A stretch of 64,000 nt of DNA, taken from NCBI GenBank assembly GCA_963575745.1, contig CAUYUJ010002080.1, positions 550,734 to 614,733 on the forward strand, given 5' to 3'. Below the pieces are notes generated by a model. That model was not told where the DNA came from, ran no database searches, and worked only from the letters and a program-made list of their open reading frames with translations. Both the position numbers and the translations under genes were made by a program. Source of the stretch: Prorocentrum cordatum (Eukaryota > Sar > Dinophyceae > Prorocentrales > Prorocentraceae). This document shows positions 11,737 through 22,372 of this stretch, piece by piece (position 1 is the stretch's first letter; every line of letters begins with the position of its first letter).

Positions 11737-11945
11737 GCACTGTGGAATTGCAAGTTATGCCGTGCAACATATGTGGTGCAAAACTGTGTGGTGCAAGCCA
11801 TGCGGTGCAACATGTGCAAGTTGTGTGGTGCAAGCTGTGTGGTGCAAAATGCGTGGTGCAAGCGATGTGGAAGATATGGTGGAATATGTGGTGCAAGTTG
11901 TGTGGCACAAGCTGTGTGGTGGAAGCCATGCGGTGTAACCTGGTA
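11737..11945 (+). repeat. TGTGGTGCAA minisatellite (13-14 bp)
   Basis: About fourteen degenerate units (GTGTGGTGCAAGC, ATGTGGTGCAAAA, ATGCGGTGCAACA) are tandemly arranged on the plus strand. The array shares the exact phrase GTGCAACATATGTGGTGC with the minus strand of the array at 2950-3133. The two are therefore one family in opposite orientations. Confidence 0.85.
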
Positions 11946-12417
11946 GAGCAGATGCAGCCAGCGCGCATGGCACCCACGAGGAAACCGCGGGCCAGGAACG
12001 ACCGCAACACTGGCGAACCCAATCACCGCACGATGCGGCCAAGGGACAATCGTGGGCGGGCACCAGGCAAAACACTTTTCTTACGTCGCAGCGCGACAGA
12101 AGCGATCCGCTCGCGCCTTCAAACAACCCAGGCTACGGCATTCCGAATTGGCCGCTTTCGGAAACCCTGAGCTCAGAAACGTTTTTTCATCTCTTGGGAG
12201 GCGTTTGTTTTCCGCCGCCTTCCGCCGCCCTTCTGCTGACTTCCACCGCCGGAAGCGGCCTCGTTCTGCTTCCGTCGACCTTCCGCCGCCTTCCGCGGCG
12301 GAAGAAATAACAACTCCTTCGATCCTCGAAGGCAAAGCCCTTTTTGGGTCTCCCCAGCAGTCCCGCCAGCAAGAGGGCGGGTTGCACGGTTTCCTGGGGC
12401 CGTAGGGGACCCGAGGA
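11946..12417. other. Unassigned, with CTTCCGCCG short repeats
   Basis: At about 12205-12310 the phrase CTTCCGCCG or a near form recurs six or seven times and forms small palindromes with CGGCGGAAG. No coding region is supported. Confidence 0.55.
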
Positions 12418-12656
12418 AGAGGAGTAGGAGGAGGAGGAGGAGGAGGAGGAGGAGGAGGAGGAGGAGGAGGAGGTGGAGGAGGAGTGAGGGAGAGGAGGGG
12501 GAGGAGGGGGGGAGGGGAGGGGAGGGGGGAGGGAGGGGGAGGGGAGGAGGAGGAGGAGGAGGAGGAGGAGGAAGGAGGAGGGAGGAGGAGGAGGAGAGGA
12601 GGAGGGAGGAGGAGAGGAGGAGGAGGAGGAGGAGGAGGAGGAGGAGGAGGGGTGGC
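12418..12656. repeat. GGA triplet microsatellite (240 bp)
   Basis: Nearly uninterrupted GGA/GGGA units form a purine tract of about 240 bp. Minus-strand frames give poly-Leu, poly-Ser and poly-Pro. Confidence 0.95.
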
Positions 12657-13008
12657 CTAAGCCCTTCGGAGAAACCCTCCATCAGCAAGAGGGCCGCCCT
12701 TCGGAGAAACCCTCCTCTTCCTGGCGCCCCCCAGAAGCCCAATGTCCTCTCCGGTCAGTGCCCCGCCTCGACCATTTGACCGCCAGCAATTGAGGGCGGG
12801 CACCTGGCAAATCACAGGCGAACCCAGCCAGCACGCGTGGCGGACACGAGGCTGCCACGGGGCGACTGCGAGGGAGCCACGGGTGGCCACCGGGCGAAAC
12901 TCCGGAGAGCATTGGCCAGCACGGGAGGCGGCTGTGGGGCGGCCTCGGGGCGAAGCCCAAGAAACTCGGCCAGCACGCGAGGTGGCCACGGGCTACGACG
13001 GAGCCAGG
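12657..13008. repeat. 35-bp duplication and degenerate GCCAGCACG repeats
   Basis: GCCCTTCGGAGAAACCCTCC occurs twice at about 12660-12720. Then AGCCAGCACGCG, GGCCAGCACGGG and GGCCAGCACGCG recur at about 12826, 12913 and 12970 in a GC-rich background. A related phrase recurs near 13350. No gene is seen. Confidence 0.55.
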
Positions 13009-13126
13009 ACGAGGACGATATCGGGAGAGGACAAACATTGATCGACAATCCCTGAGATCTGGCGGCTCTGAAAGATGCCTCGGGCGCCGCGGGCCTTCTC
13101 AGAGCGTTCCGGAACAGATTTACTGG
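13009..13126 (+). mobile_element. Dispersed foldback repeat, family F, copy 1
   Basis: It shares the order CCAGGACGAGG, CTGAGATC(T/C)GGCGG, GGGCGCCGC, CCTTCTCAGAGCGTTCCGGAAC and AGATTTA with the copies near 39.6, 44.0, 53.1 and 58.2 kb. No protein is encoded, and it is probably non-autonomous. This copy lacks most of the second GAACGCTC arm. Confidence 0.6.
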
Positions 13127-14030
13127 GGAGGCCATAAGGTACCGATACCGCTACTCCCCGGACCTCTCCCGGGGTGCGTTCTGACCAGGATTTCGAGGCG
13201 AATCCGATGGTGGCGACGAGGGCCTTCGAGGAGGCCCAGAAAGGGGAAAACGAGGCAAGGGTAGCGATGGGTGTGCCTTCAGCTCCTCGGATTCACCCTC
13301 GTCCCAGCCCCGCCCGGCGGGCGGCCACCAAGTGGCACTCTGGTGAATGCGGCCAGCCCGCGAGGCGGCCCGCGGGCCAGCCACCAGGCGACACCCCGCG
13401 GAGCCCATCCAACGAGAGATCCGAATCTCCTGGTGCACGCGCTGCCAGGGGGGGAGGAGCGACCGAGCAGAGGTGTCACAACACGAAGGCGTGGCTCAAC
13501 GAGTGGATCTTGCGTGGGCCGTTCTTGCTCCTCGTCCGAAGGAAACGCAGGAAACCATGAACGAGGGGGAGCGGCTCCACGAGGGGGGACGCCTGGATGT
13601 AGATCAGACCCATGTTGAGGCAATCTGCGTCCAGGTGCCGCGCCATTAAGACCTGGGCATCCTCGGCGCTCGCGATGGCCTCCGGGAAGCAAGGCGAAAG
13701 AAAGACCCCGCCTTGCGCAACACTCTCTGATGAACCTGCCAATCGAAGCCTTTTTGCACCACTCGTGCGCATTGGAGCGAAGGGGGCCGATGTAGACGAT
13801 GACAGCGACTGTAAAGGTGGCAATTCACGCGACAGCGATGGTCATGATTGCGTTTATCGCAGACGCAGGTTTAAGCATGCAGCAGACTCACTGCACTGCT
13901 TGAGGTGAGTGAGCCCCCCAATCTGCCAGTTCAATCTTCCAACGGTCTGGGCGCAAAACAGATGCGTTTCTGCGAGCGCAGTGCATCCACGGAGGCAAAC
14001 TTCACCAGAGAGCGTAGGAACACTAGGTGG
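13127..14030. other. Unassigned stretch
   Basis: No supported gene. The longest frames, on both strands at 13174-13823, carry no motif that I recognise. The GCCAGCCCGCGAGGCGG phrase near 13350 resembles the GCCAGCACG repeats at 12.8-13.0 kb. Confidence 0.5.
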
Positions 14031-14213
14031 CGCGACCAGGGAGAAGTGAGACGGGAAGGGCCTTCTCAGAAAGCTCTGAAAACCTCGGGCTTTCTGAGAA
14101 TGTTTCTGAGACGTCCCCGAAGACACGGAAAACTTCTCAAAGGCGCGAGGAATTCTGAGAAGTGCCGCCGCCTTCTGAGAAGTCTACTTCTGACTTCCTC
14201 CCCTCGCTCGCCG
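14031..14213. mobile_element. Foldback element, family G, copy 1
   Basis: The ends are imperfect inverted repeats. GGCGCGACCAGGGAGAAGTG plus CCTTCTCAGAA at the left faces CCTTCTGAGAAG plus CTTCCTCCCCTCGCTCGCC at the right. The interior is built of short CTTCTCAGAAG-type palindromes. No coding capacity is seen. Related copies lie at about 33338-33530 and 40713-41165. Confidence 0.55.
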
Positions 14214-14387
14214 ACGAAACACAGCCACAAGAATAGACTGATTGAACATGCGAGGCCTCATACCTGCAGAGTTGGCCCATGAGAGGAGCCTGGCGAAGCC
14301 ATGGGGAGCACGAAGGATCTGAGGCCTGCTGCTGCCCTTCGTGCGGAGCTGATGGAGGACAGGTCCCAATCGCACCCGAGCTCACCA

Positions 14388-14564
14388 GTCGGGCTGGACG
14401 AAAGGGGGGGTATAGCATAGGGGGTGTTAGCAAATCAGCTCACGTCGCTGACTTTCCCTGCGCCTCCTGGCGCGGAACAATGGGCCCCTCGACAGGACCG
14501 AAACCAGCTGCGTGCAGCAGATTTCGCAACTCCCCTTTCCCTGTCCCCCCCTTTCGTCCGACCC
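14388..14564. mobile_element. MITE-like element, family M1, copy 1
   Basis: A 177-bp unit with long imperfect terminal inverted repeats. The left end reads GTCGGGCTGGACGAAAGGGG and the right end CCCCTTTCGTCCGACCCGA. The match continues inward through CAAATCAGCT at the left against AGCAGATTTCG at the right. A second copy at 51916-52109 has the same ends and core (GAAACCAGCTGC(A/G)TGCAGC). There is no ORF of its own. The two copies differ in loop sequence. Confidence 0.75.
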
Positions 14565-15178
14565 GAACCTGGTGGGAGCAGAGCTATATGCGCAAAACCG
14601 ACCAGATCGACGTCTGGCCTGAGCATCAGCAATCGAAGCACCATAATCGAACGGGCTCCACCTGAGCGCCAAACTCGAACCTGCCACAGCAGGACTGCCG
14701 CGATGACCGCTGCTGGATGGATCGGACGCAGCAGACATCGTGCGCAGTCGGGCAACACTCCACCGGCCGTCAGCCGGACGGCATCGCTCCTCTGCCCTGG
14801 GGAGACGGGCCATTCGGAGCCTGGACCGGAGGCTGACGACAGCCGTTTGGATCCGACGGTTTCTGGGCACGGCGTGCAGCACGGGCAGGCCTGGCGTGCC
14901 GCTCCTCCTCCGAATCGTCGCATCTTCATCATCCTTCCTCCTCCGCCTCATCCTTCTCCTCCCCCTCTCGGCGAGACGTATGACTCGAATCTGGAGGACT
15001 CGAGTTGGCCTGACAGGGCCGACAACAAAATGACGAGACCCAATCTCAGATTTGGCACGAACTGCCATTGCACACATCCAACCACCAAAAAGCGCCCTCA
15101 CACCCGAGCGCTGGCGAACTCGCGTCTTACGTTTCCCCGATCCTCGCCCGAGTCTCGCCTCCTGCTGCGACACCTGAA
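14565..15178. other. Unassigned stretch
   Basis: A plus-strand frame of about 500 codons runs through this stretch into the CTC tract downstream. It shows no recognisable domain and is matched by an equally long minus-strand frame, so I treat it as composition-driven. Confidence 0.5.
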
Positions 15179-15385
15179 GGGAAGGACGAGGATAAAGATG
15201 AGGAAGGGAAAAGGCAGGGAGGGAGAGAGGAGGCAGGAGAGAGGGAGGGAGGAGAGAAAAGGGAGGGAGGAGGCAGGAGGGAAGGAGGAGAGAAAAAGGG
15301 GGGACCCTCCCCCCTTTTTCTCTCCTCCTTCCCTCGTGGAGGGAGGGAGGAGGCAGGAGGGAAGGACGAGGATAAAGACGAGGAG
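15179..15385. repeat. Purine-rich repeat with a 25-bp-arm hairpin
   Basis: GGGAGG(C)AGG-type units are flanked by direct copies of GGAAGGACGAGGATAAAGA (about 15180 and 15361). Inside, at about 15281-15334, GGAAGGAGGAGAGAAAAAGG is followed within a few bases by its reverse complement. This gives a stem of about 25 bp. Confidence 0.8.
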
Positions 15386-15497
15386 TCGCGCGCCGCGGGC
15401 CGCGAAGATCCTCGCCCCCCCCGTGGCGGCCCTCGCTTCGCGCCCCTCCCCTCAATGTGCCTCTCGCGCTCTCGCTCGAGGCCGTGAAAAAGGGCCC

Positions 15498-15602
15498 AGC
15501 TGCTCCTCCTCCTGCTGCTCCTCCTCCTCCTGCTCCTCCTCCTCCTCCTCCTCCTCCTCCTCCTCCTCCTCCTCCTCCTCCTCCTCCTCCTCCTCCTCCT
15601 CC
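15498..15602. repeat. CTC triplet microsatellite
   Basis: CTC/CTG units run for about 105 bp with scattered CTG interruptions at the left end. Confidence 0.95.
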
Positions 15603-17226
15603 CGGCCCTCGTCGGCCTCTCCCTTCCGCCGACCGACGGTGGAGCCTCCAGGTACATGCGGGGATCTTCGAAAAAGAACGTGTCGAAGTCGAACGCCAGT
15701 GCATCAACACCAAGGTGCAGCAACAGATGCACCTTCCAAAAGCCAGCTGCACGCCGTGGTGTGTGTGTGTGTGATTGTGTGTGGGGGGCGCCAGGTCGGA
15801 AACCGCAGAGGGGGGGACATGCACACGGGAACGGAGGAGGTGCAGAACGACGCGATGCAAAGAGCGGCAGAGCAGGCACGCCAAGATGAGGGAACCGTTG
15901 GGGAAGGGAAGACCGGAGAGTAGAGAAGGAGGTGTGGGAGTCTAACAAAGTATGCGTACCAAACGGTGCACGGTATCCCCATGCAAAATGCAGGATGCAA
16001 CCACTGTTGAATGCATGCGCGTAACCGCCACGCGATTTGTATGTGCGAATGATTCCCAATCCCATGGGCAGTGATTGGTCACAGGCAACTCGCAAATCAC
16101 CCTGTCTGAAACAGAACCTCCATCAACGCGCTTCACAAAAAAGGTGGATAATGATGGTGAGCGGGAGGTGGAGGAGAAGGATGGAACATGGTTTAGGAGA
16201 AGGGGGCGGAGGAAGCGGGAAAATATTAAGAAGATGGGGAACATGATGAAGCACGTCGAATGAAAAATGAAACAAGTGGCAAGTAAATCGCGAACGCAAT
16301 GACGGCACACAAATACGAATACAAGCAAGAACAATACAGCCCCTGACACATATACAATGCTGACCATGTGCGCCCACCCCCCGGTGACGAATGGACAACA
16401 AGTGGCCACTCAACTTTGAATTGGCGGGCAGAGGTGGACGCATCGCATGTCACAGAAACGTGGGAGCAACAGGCGCGCGCGATCACAACGTCCAATTCAA
16501 CTCGCCACGTTCTTCCCTCCGCTGAAATGGGAGGATGGAACAGCAGGCGGAGGCATGAAGAAGAAGCTCTGTCGGACATCCTCGCATCCTGTTGACGCCA
16601 CTGGATGAAGGAACGATGCACGCGAGAACGCCGCTGCTGCAAAGCACTGCAGCACACACGGGGGCAGATAGAGACAGAGAGAGAGAGGAACGGAGGAGAG
16701 TCCACGCCGGTCCAAGACGCGCGAGGACCAGGCGGCCCGAAGTAGCTGGAGCGAGAGGGAGGGGGAAGAACGGGAGGACAGTGTCCCGTCCTGCTCCCTG
16801 TCCCCTCATCCCCCTCACCCAGGAGATACTCATCCCCCTCTTCCTCCTCGCCCTCCTCTTATGCGCCGCCTCGGCACCCACCGACGAGCAAGTCCAGAGA
16901 GGGGCTGAGATGACAGAAACATTAGGGCCAGCAGGAGACCCCTGTGGTCACCGCCCACCACCACTCCGCCGCCCCCGCCTGAAGGGGCCAGGGTGCCCTT
17001 CGGCCACGGGAGTTTTCCCGAGGCAAGGGGTCTCCTCTGGGCCTTGAAGACGTTGTCACAAGGCCCCAGGAGACGAGGAGGGGTGCCCCAGCAGTAAGCT
17101 CCAAACCTCTTGCAGAAAACAATGCCAACCCCTGCCTCCAGAGAGCGGGCAACCCGAAGAACATGGGCCTTGCCAGGCCCTGGGCGGTCCCGACGGGCCC
17201 AAAGACTTGGAGTTAATTGACCGCAC
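15603..17226. other. Unassigned stretch of mixed composition
   Basis: A short GTGTGTGTGTG run lies near 15760. The remainder, including lower-GC sequence at 15.9-16.6 kb, carries open frames up to about 160 codons on both strands. I recognise no protein motif, RNA gene or inverted-repeat element. Confidence 0.5.
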
Positions 17227-18058
17227 GCGGTCCTCTCGCATCTCCTCCTCCTGCATCTCCTCCTCCTCGTCCTCCTCCTCCTCCTCTTCCTCTTTCTCTT
17301 CTTCCCTCCCCCCCCCGTCCTCCTCCCACCTTTCTCCGATGGTGGGGGGCATCAGATCGCCCCCTCCCTCCCCCCACCTCCTTCTGTCCCTTCCTCCGCT
17401 TGAGGAGAAGAGGACGAGGAGGATTCCTCGTCTTCGTCCTCCTCTTCTCCTCTGCCTCCTCCTCTTCCTTCCACATCCCCCAACCCTCCTCCCACCTCTC
17501 GAATCCCTCCTCCCTCCTCCCACTTCTCCACCCCCCCCTCCCGTGTCCCACCTCCACCTCCTCCCCTTCCTCGTGCTCCCCTCCGTCGTCGTCCTCCTCC
17601 TCCTCCTCCTCCTGCCATTCCCTCCTCGAGGCCCCCTTTCCAGACGGGGGGGGGCCGGCAGGACGGCGGCCCCGCGCACCATCGCGTGCCGCTGCAGGAT
17701 GGAGCCGCGTTGGGAGCTGCCCTCCGCCGCCCCGGTGGCGCCCTTCAGCGGGTCCCAGCAGGCGACGCCCTGCCCCCCCCCCCGCAAGCGCCGAGGGCAC
17801 GTGCAAGCCTCTCCTGCTGCTGCTGCTGCTGCTGCCAGTGCACCTGCTCCAAGTCCTCCTCCTCCTGGTGCTGATCCTCGAACTACCCGCTCTCCTCCTC
17901 CGGGTTCTTCTGCCTCCTGCTCCTCCTCCTCCTCCTGCATCTCCTCCCAGTCTCTAGTCCTCTCTCCCTCCCCAACGTCTCTATGTATCCCTCCTTCTCC
18001 CCCTCGTCGTCGTAGTCGTCGTCGTCGTCCTCCTCCTCCTCCTCCTCCTCCTCCCCCA
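17227..18058. repeat. Pyrimidine-rich CTC/CCT block
   Basis: Several CTC runs (17230-17300, 17590-17612, 17865-17945 and 18025-18056) lie in polypyrimidine sequence with occasional CTGCTG runs. Frames of 200-290 codons (Ser/Pro/Leu-rich one way, Gly/Glu/Arg-rich the other) result from the composition. Confidence 0.85.
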
Positions 18059-18136
18059 GAGTTCCGTCGAAACAGACGAAGGTAGTGTCTCAGTCACTCT
18101 GAAAGGTGTACTTCTACCGGGGAGCCCGCTCATCGC

Positions 18137-18343
18137 TTGATGGGGCACTGGCTCAGGGGGGAGCACGTCGACCTGGAACATCGGCTCTGCGTCGCCGACG
18201 GATCGGCGACGTGCGCCACCGAGAAACCGAATCCGCACGCTCCTGGGCGGGGAAGGTTGCCAGGCACACACATCGGCGATCACTGCGTGACGGGGGGTCG
18301 ATGCGTTCCCCCTGAACCTGTCCCCCTCGAACGTTGCCCCTGA
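18137..18343. mobile_element. Foldback element, family H, copy 1
   Basis: The left end (GGCTCAGGGGGGAGCACGTC) matches the inverted right end, whose minus strand reads CAGGGGGAACGCATCGACC. Internal phrases GTCGACCTGGAA, CGTCGCCGA and TCCTGGGCGGG recur in the copy at 39102-39250. The interior shares the GATGCATCG-like words of family E. No ORF is present. Confidence 0.5.
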
Positions 18344-18496
18344 CCGCTTGGGGTCCCGAGACGGGCCGTTGACGCGCCCTGCCGGTTGGGGAGGACGGCA
18401 ATCCCCAACAAGATTCGGAAGACAAGCCGACAAGCAGCCGTCGCCCACCGTGAGATGGCTCAACACAAGCAGTCTCGAGGTCGTGACCGGGGAGGT

Positions 18497-18675
18497 CGGG
18501 ACCGCCTTCCTCGTCCTTCTCCTTCTCCTCCTCCTCCTCCTCCTCCTCCTCTTCCTCCTCCTCCTTCTTCCCTGCTCCTCCTCTTCCGCCTCCTCCTCTT
18601 CTCACTTCTTCTCCTTCTCCTCCTCCTCCTCCTTCTCCTCCTTTACTTGTCCCTCTGCTTCATCCTCTTGATGCT
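18497..18675. repeat. CTC/CTT microsatellite
   Basis: A degenerate CTCCTC and CTTCTC tract of about 180 bp. Confidence 0.9.
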
Positions 18676-19699
18676 CTTCCCCCTGCTGCGGAGACCAAGC
18701 CGATCAAACGGATTGGTGGGCTACGACGCTCAAGGAATTTCTTGGACCATGCGGTCGCTCTCTATCTTGAGAGATGAACATGGCATCGATGAGTTGCCAT
18801 GATTCGGGCTCTTTTGAAACGAGCTCCGACCAGGGTTCTGGAATGGGATCTGGGAGTTCGCCAGAACATGAATCGCGCCTGCACGGATGACATTCCTTGT
18901 TGGCTCACGTCTAAGCAATGTCCCCACTCCAGAACGGCACGTCTGTTTCCTGTGATGGTGTTTGGACTCGTGACAAAGCCCGTTCCTCCAAGGGATACGT
19001 GATCGATACGGATGGTGACTTGTACCGATCTGATGCGGACAGCATCCGTTACAGCTCCGCCCACGAGGGCGAGTTAGTTCCAGCTCAAGTGTGGACTTGG
19101 GCAGCTGAAGCCTGTGATGCTCTCGCTTGTCATGGCATCTTCCCCTTGCCCCACTGAACACCTTCCCCTGCCCCGCTTCGAATAATGGGCGGTTGTGGAT
19201 TTATGCGGATGATTTAAGAGGAACCCGACTTCGATCAGGACCTGAGGGGTGAGATATTTGTTTATGGCTCGAGCCTGCGACATCGAATATTGGATCCAAC
19301 GCGAGTGCTGAGCACCATCCCTGTCGTGCTGCTGCAAAGCTTATTGTCCAGGTCTCCTCTGTGTACTCGGGGTACCCACATGCGGCTGTCTATGCCCAAT
19401 TGCACTGTTCTCAACAATGCAAGCACGAACGTCTGTGCTCTAGCTGTGCCCAGCTCGTTCGCCCCAACTTCCCCTCCCTCATTATGAGTCGAGCGAAGCG
19501 AAGCGAAGCGAACGCCAGAGTCGTGCGCGCTCCACTGGGGAGCCCGCCCGTGCCAATTAGGGCATGGCGTGGAGGCCGTTGCCTCAAAAATGTGTTACGT
19601 AGGCGGGCTCACAAGATAATCACCACTCTGTCTGCCTGGCCGCCGACAGCCACCGCAAGTCATTTGTATTGTTGGGTTGATGTTGTCGTGGTTTGGTCG
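18676..19699. other. Lower-GC island, unassigned
   Basis: Composition is closer to even here and simple repeats are few, apart from a GCGAA run at about 19494-19512. Plus-strand frames near 18799-19157 and 19361-20011 are open without recognisable domains. It could hold decayed mobile DNA or unidentified exons. Confidence 0.4.
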
Positions 19700-19898
19700 C
19701 TGCTAGTATCTGCTCCTGCCCGGCGTCGTCGTCGCACTGGTGCCCGTCCAAGCTGTGGAGAAACTTCCGGATGTCGTTTTCCCACCGTGTTTGTTGACCT
19801 CCACGTTGTCGCCGCCCTTGCTGTGAATAAAATGAAGCTTGTTGCAATGTTGAGGAAGCGGTGGACGACCGTGGCCGCTTCTTGCGTTCAAGCAACAA
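19700..19898 (-). pseudogene. Possible C-terminus of a non-LTR reverse transcriptase
   Basis: The minus strand reads QQGRRQRGGQQTRWENDI followed by RKF. From memory, a GG/R-Q-x-x-(R/K)W-(E/D)-DI-x-x-F segment is a common C-terminal signature in endonuclease/reverse-transcriptase proteins of LINE-type elements. No RT palm motif is visible upstream on the same strand (20.0-20.2 kb). If the assignment is right, this is a 5'-truncated remnant. The call rests on one short motif. Confidence 0.3.
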
Positions 19899-20159
19899 CT
19901 ATGTCGATGCTTCTGCCAAGCTCGCTGCGCCGTCGTACCCTTCGGCGTCCTTTGGAAAGCTCGATCGTCGAGACAGACAACATGCTGCTGCCAGGGCCCT
20001 GGGGGTTTTAGCTGCTCGCCTTCTGCCTCTGTGGCCTTCGCTCGACTTGAGTCCCGAGGTCGTCAGAGAGCGGGACGTGGCCCCAAGCAAAACAACTGGC
20101 GCGCACTATCTTGCTCCGACTCATCTACGCTGGTGGTCTGCCTTCAGCGCGCCCCGGCC

Positions 20160-21480
20160 TCGCCGCGTAGCTGGGCGAGCCGGCCCTCGACCGCCTGCTC
20201 GGTCTCCGCTCTGGCGCTGAAGCTGGCGATATTGGGCCCCGGATGCGCCCCCCGCTTCTCGCGCGCGCTGCTCCCAGCGCTGTAGCTGATATTGGGGCCC
20301 GAGGAAGAGGAGGAGGAGGAGGAGGAGGAGGAGGAGGAGGAGGAGGAGGAGGAGGAGGAGGAGGAGGAGGAGGAGCTTTGCCGGCCCCTTCTCGCGCGTC
20401 CTAGCCCCAACGCTGTAGCTGATGGCGTCGGGCTCTACCTTCGCCCCCCCGCTCCACTTCTCGCGCGCGCTGTGCCCTGGCTCGCCCTTCGCCTTCTGCC
20501 GCCGCGGCCCGTCCTTCTCGCGCTGTCACTGCCCGCCTTTCTCGCAAGCGCAGGGTGCGTCCTCTTGAAGCTGCCACTGCCCGCCTTTCTCGCGCGCGCA
20601 GGGTCCGCCTTCTTGAAGCTGCCGCTGCCCGTCCGCTTGAAGCTGCTACTTCCCGTCCGCTTGAAGCTGCCGCCGCCCTTCACGCGCGCTTGAGGCTGCC
20701 ACTGCCCGTCTTTCTCGCCCGCTTGAGGCTGCCGCTGCCTGTCTTCCTCGCGTTCGCGGTCTTGGCCCTCCTGAAGCTGCAACTGCCCGTCCTTCCCACA
20801 CGCGCAGGGTCCGTCTTCTTGAGGCTGCCACTTCCCGTCCGCTCGAAGCTGCCGCTGCCTGCCCTTCTCGCGCGCGCGGGGCCCTTCGCCTTCCGCCAGC
20901 CACGTCGAGGCAATCACTGCCCGAACCATCCACATGGCCCTGCTCGTACCGTCCTTCTCGCAAGCCCTGATCGCATCGCTGTAGCTGATGGCGTTGGGCT
21001 CCGTCCTCGCCTCGCACTTCTCGCGCGCGCTGATGATCACCTTCGCGCCCTCCCTGGTCGCAGCGCTGTAGCTGATGGCGTTGGGCTCCGTCCTCGCCTA
21101 ACGTTTCTCGCGCGCGCTACTGATCCCCTTCGCAGCGCCGTAGCTGGTGGCGTTTGGCTCCGTCCTCGCCTCAGCATCCCGCAGTAGATGGCGGCATCTG
21201 GAAGCTGCCACTGTCCGCCATTCTCGCGCGCGCAATCTCCGCATTCCCGATGCTGCTACTGCCTGTTCACTTGAGGCTGCCACTGCCCGTCTCTCTGCCG
21301 CTGCCCGTCCCCGTAATCCTGCGCCCACTGCGGGCCCCACCGCGGCTGGCGGCTGAAGCTAGGAACGAACGCTGGCGCCTCGCAGTTCCACCTGAACTCT
21401 GGCGGTACCCTCGTTGTTTCCCGCTGCCCTTGCCCCGTCTTCCCGCGCGCGCCCTCACAACTGACGACGTTGGGCTCCTT
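20160..21480 (-). pseudogene. Degenerate pentatricopeptide-repeat (PPR) gene
   Basis: On the minus strand the phrase EARTEPNAISYS (or GPNISYS, TEPNATSYG, EPDAISYS) recurs about six times, at roughly 20280, 20415, 20980, 21070 and 21145. It is usually followed by a SAREK/ACEKDG phrase and, elsewhere, by DGQWQ. This matches the dinoflagellate PPR consensus (EPNVISY-ISACEKG-QWQ). PPR proteins bind organellar RNA. Spacing is irregular, frames shift repeatedly, and the stretch between about 20450 and 20900 is a decayed multiplication of the EKxGQWQ part. A GAG tract (20302-20375) splits two motifs. I read it as a decayed copy. Expressed exons separated by introns are an alternative. Confidence 0.6.
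20302..20375. repeat. GAG microsatellite inside the PPR remnant
   Basis: A pure GAG run of about 74 bp adds poly-Ser or poly-Glu in predicted frames. Confidence 0.95.
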
Positions 21481-21659
21481 CCTCGCTCGCTCGAGCCATT
21501 CCGCCCATGCCTTCCACTTCTTTACCTCGCGTTTGAGGCGCTGCACCAACCTGTCGGCGGCTGCTCGCGCCCCAACTGCCCCCCGCACGGGCTCCCGTCG
21601 CGCCGGCGGCGCTGGGGGCATCAGCTCCGCGGGCCACGCCAGAATGGATATGGCCGAAC

Positions 21660-21770
21660 TGCTGAACCGCCTGGAGGAGGAGGAAGAGGAGGAGGAGGAG
21701 GAGGAGGCGGAGGAGGAGGTGGAGGAAACAGAGGATGAGGACGAGAGGGAGGAGGAAGAGGCCCAACTAC
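21660..21770. repeat. GAG/GGA microsatellite
   Basis: An imperfect GAG tract of about 100 bp lies upstream (minus strand) of the PPR remnant. Confidence 0.9.
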
Positions 21771-22052
21771 AACTCAAGGTGATAAAAAAAGGTGATCAAA
21801 CAAATCTCCTGCTACAGGTTCCGCATCTCCAGCTGCTAGGCGCAAAGCGGGGCAAAGTGCCTCAGAATGCGGCTGGGCACCCCGCAGCGGGCCGCCAGCA
21901 GCTGCGCCGTGACGTCCCGCATGAGCATCGCGTCGATCTGCGTCCGCCAGCGGCGAAAAGAATCGCCTCATCCGGCCCTTCTGGTGCGCGCGCCTGGCAT
22001 GCACCGCCGCGCACTCTTCCAGGAGGGCCCATGCTCGCGCCCGGAGGCGGCT

Positions 22053-22372
22053 GGATGGTGATGATGATGTCGATGGTCCATTTTGATGTTGGTTATGGCG
22101 ATGGTGATTATGGTAATGGTGCTGCTGCTGGTGGTGATGATGAAAATGGTTTAAGGTGATGGTGATGGGGGTGAGAATGGTGGTGCTGGTACTGAAGATG
22201 GTGATGATGCTGAGGATGACGCTACTGAAAATGATGATGATTTTGGTGACGGTTGTAGGGGTGAGGCTGATGATCATAATGATGATGAAGGCGATGAGAC
22301 AGATTCTTCCAATGATGAGGAGGAGAGGAGAAGGAGGAGGTGGAGGAAGACGAGGAAGAGGAGGACAAACAG
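22053..22372. repeat. Degenerate GAT/GGT triplet tract passing into GGA
   Basis: GATGGTGATG-like triplets run to about 22310, then GGA units to about 22370. The plus strand predicts Met/Val/Asp-rich peptides with no domain. Confidence 0.85.

Noticed and set aside
13476-13823. Minus-strand frame with RHLDADCLNMGLIYIQAS as a possible endonuclease piece
   Set aside because: The likeness is to a few hydrophobic residues only, and no other LINE motif lies nearby.
14424-15923. 499-codon plus frame and 485-codon minus frame
   Set aside because: They overlap almost completely on opposite strands, cross a MITE-like element and a CTC tract, and have no domain.
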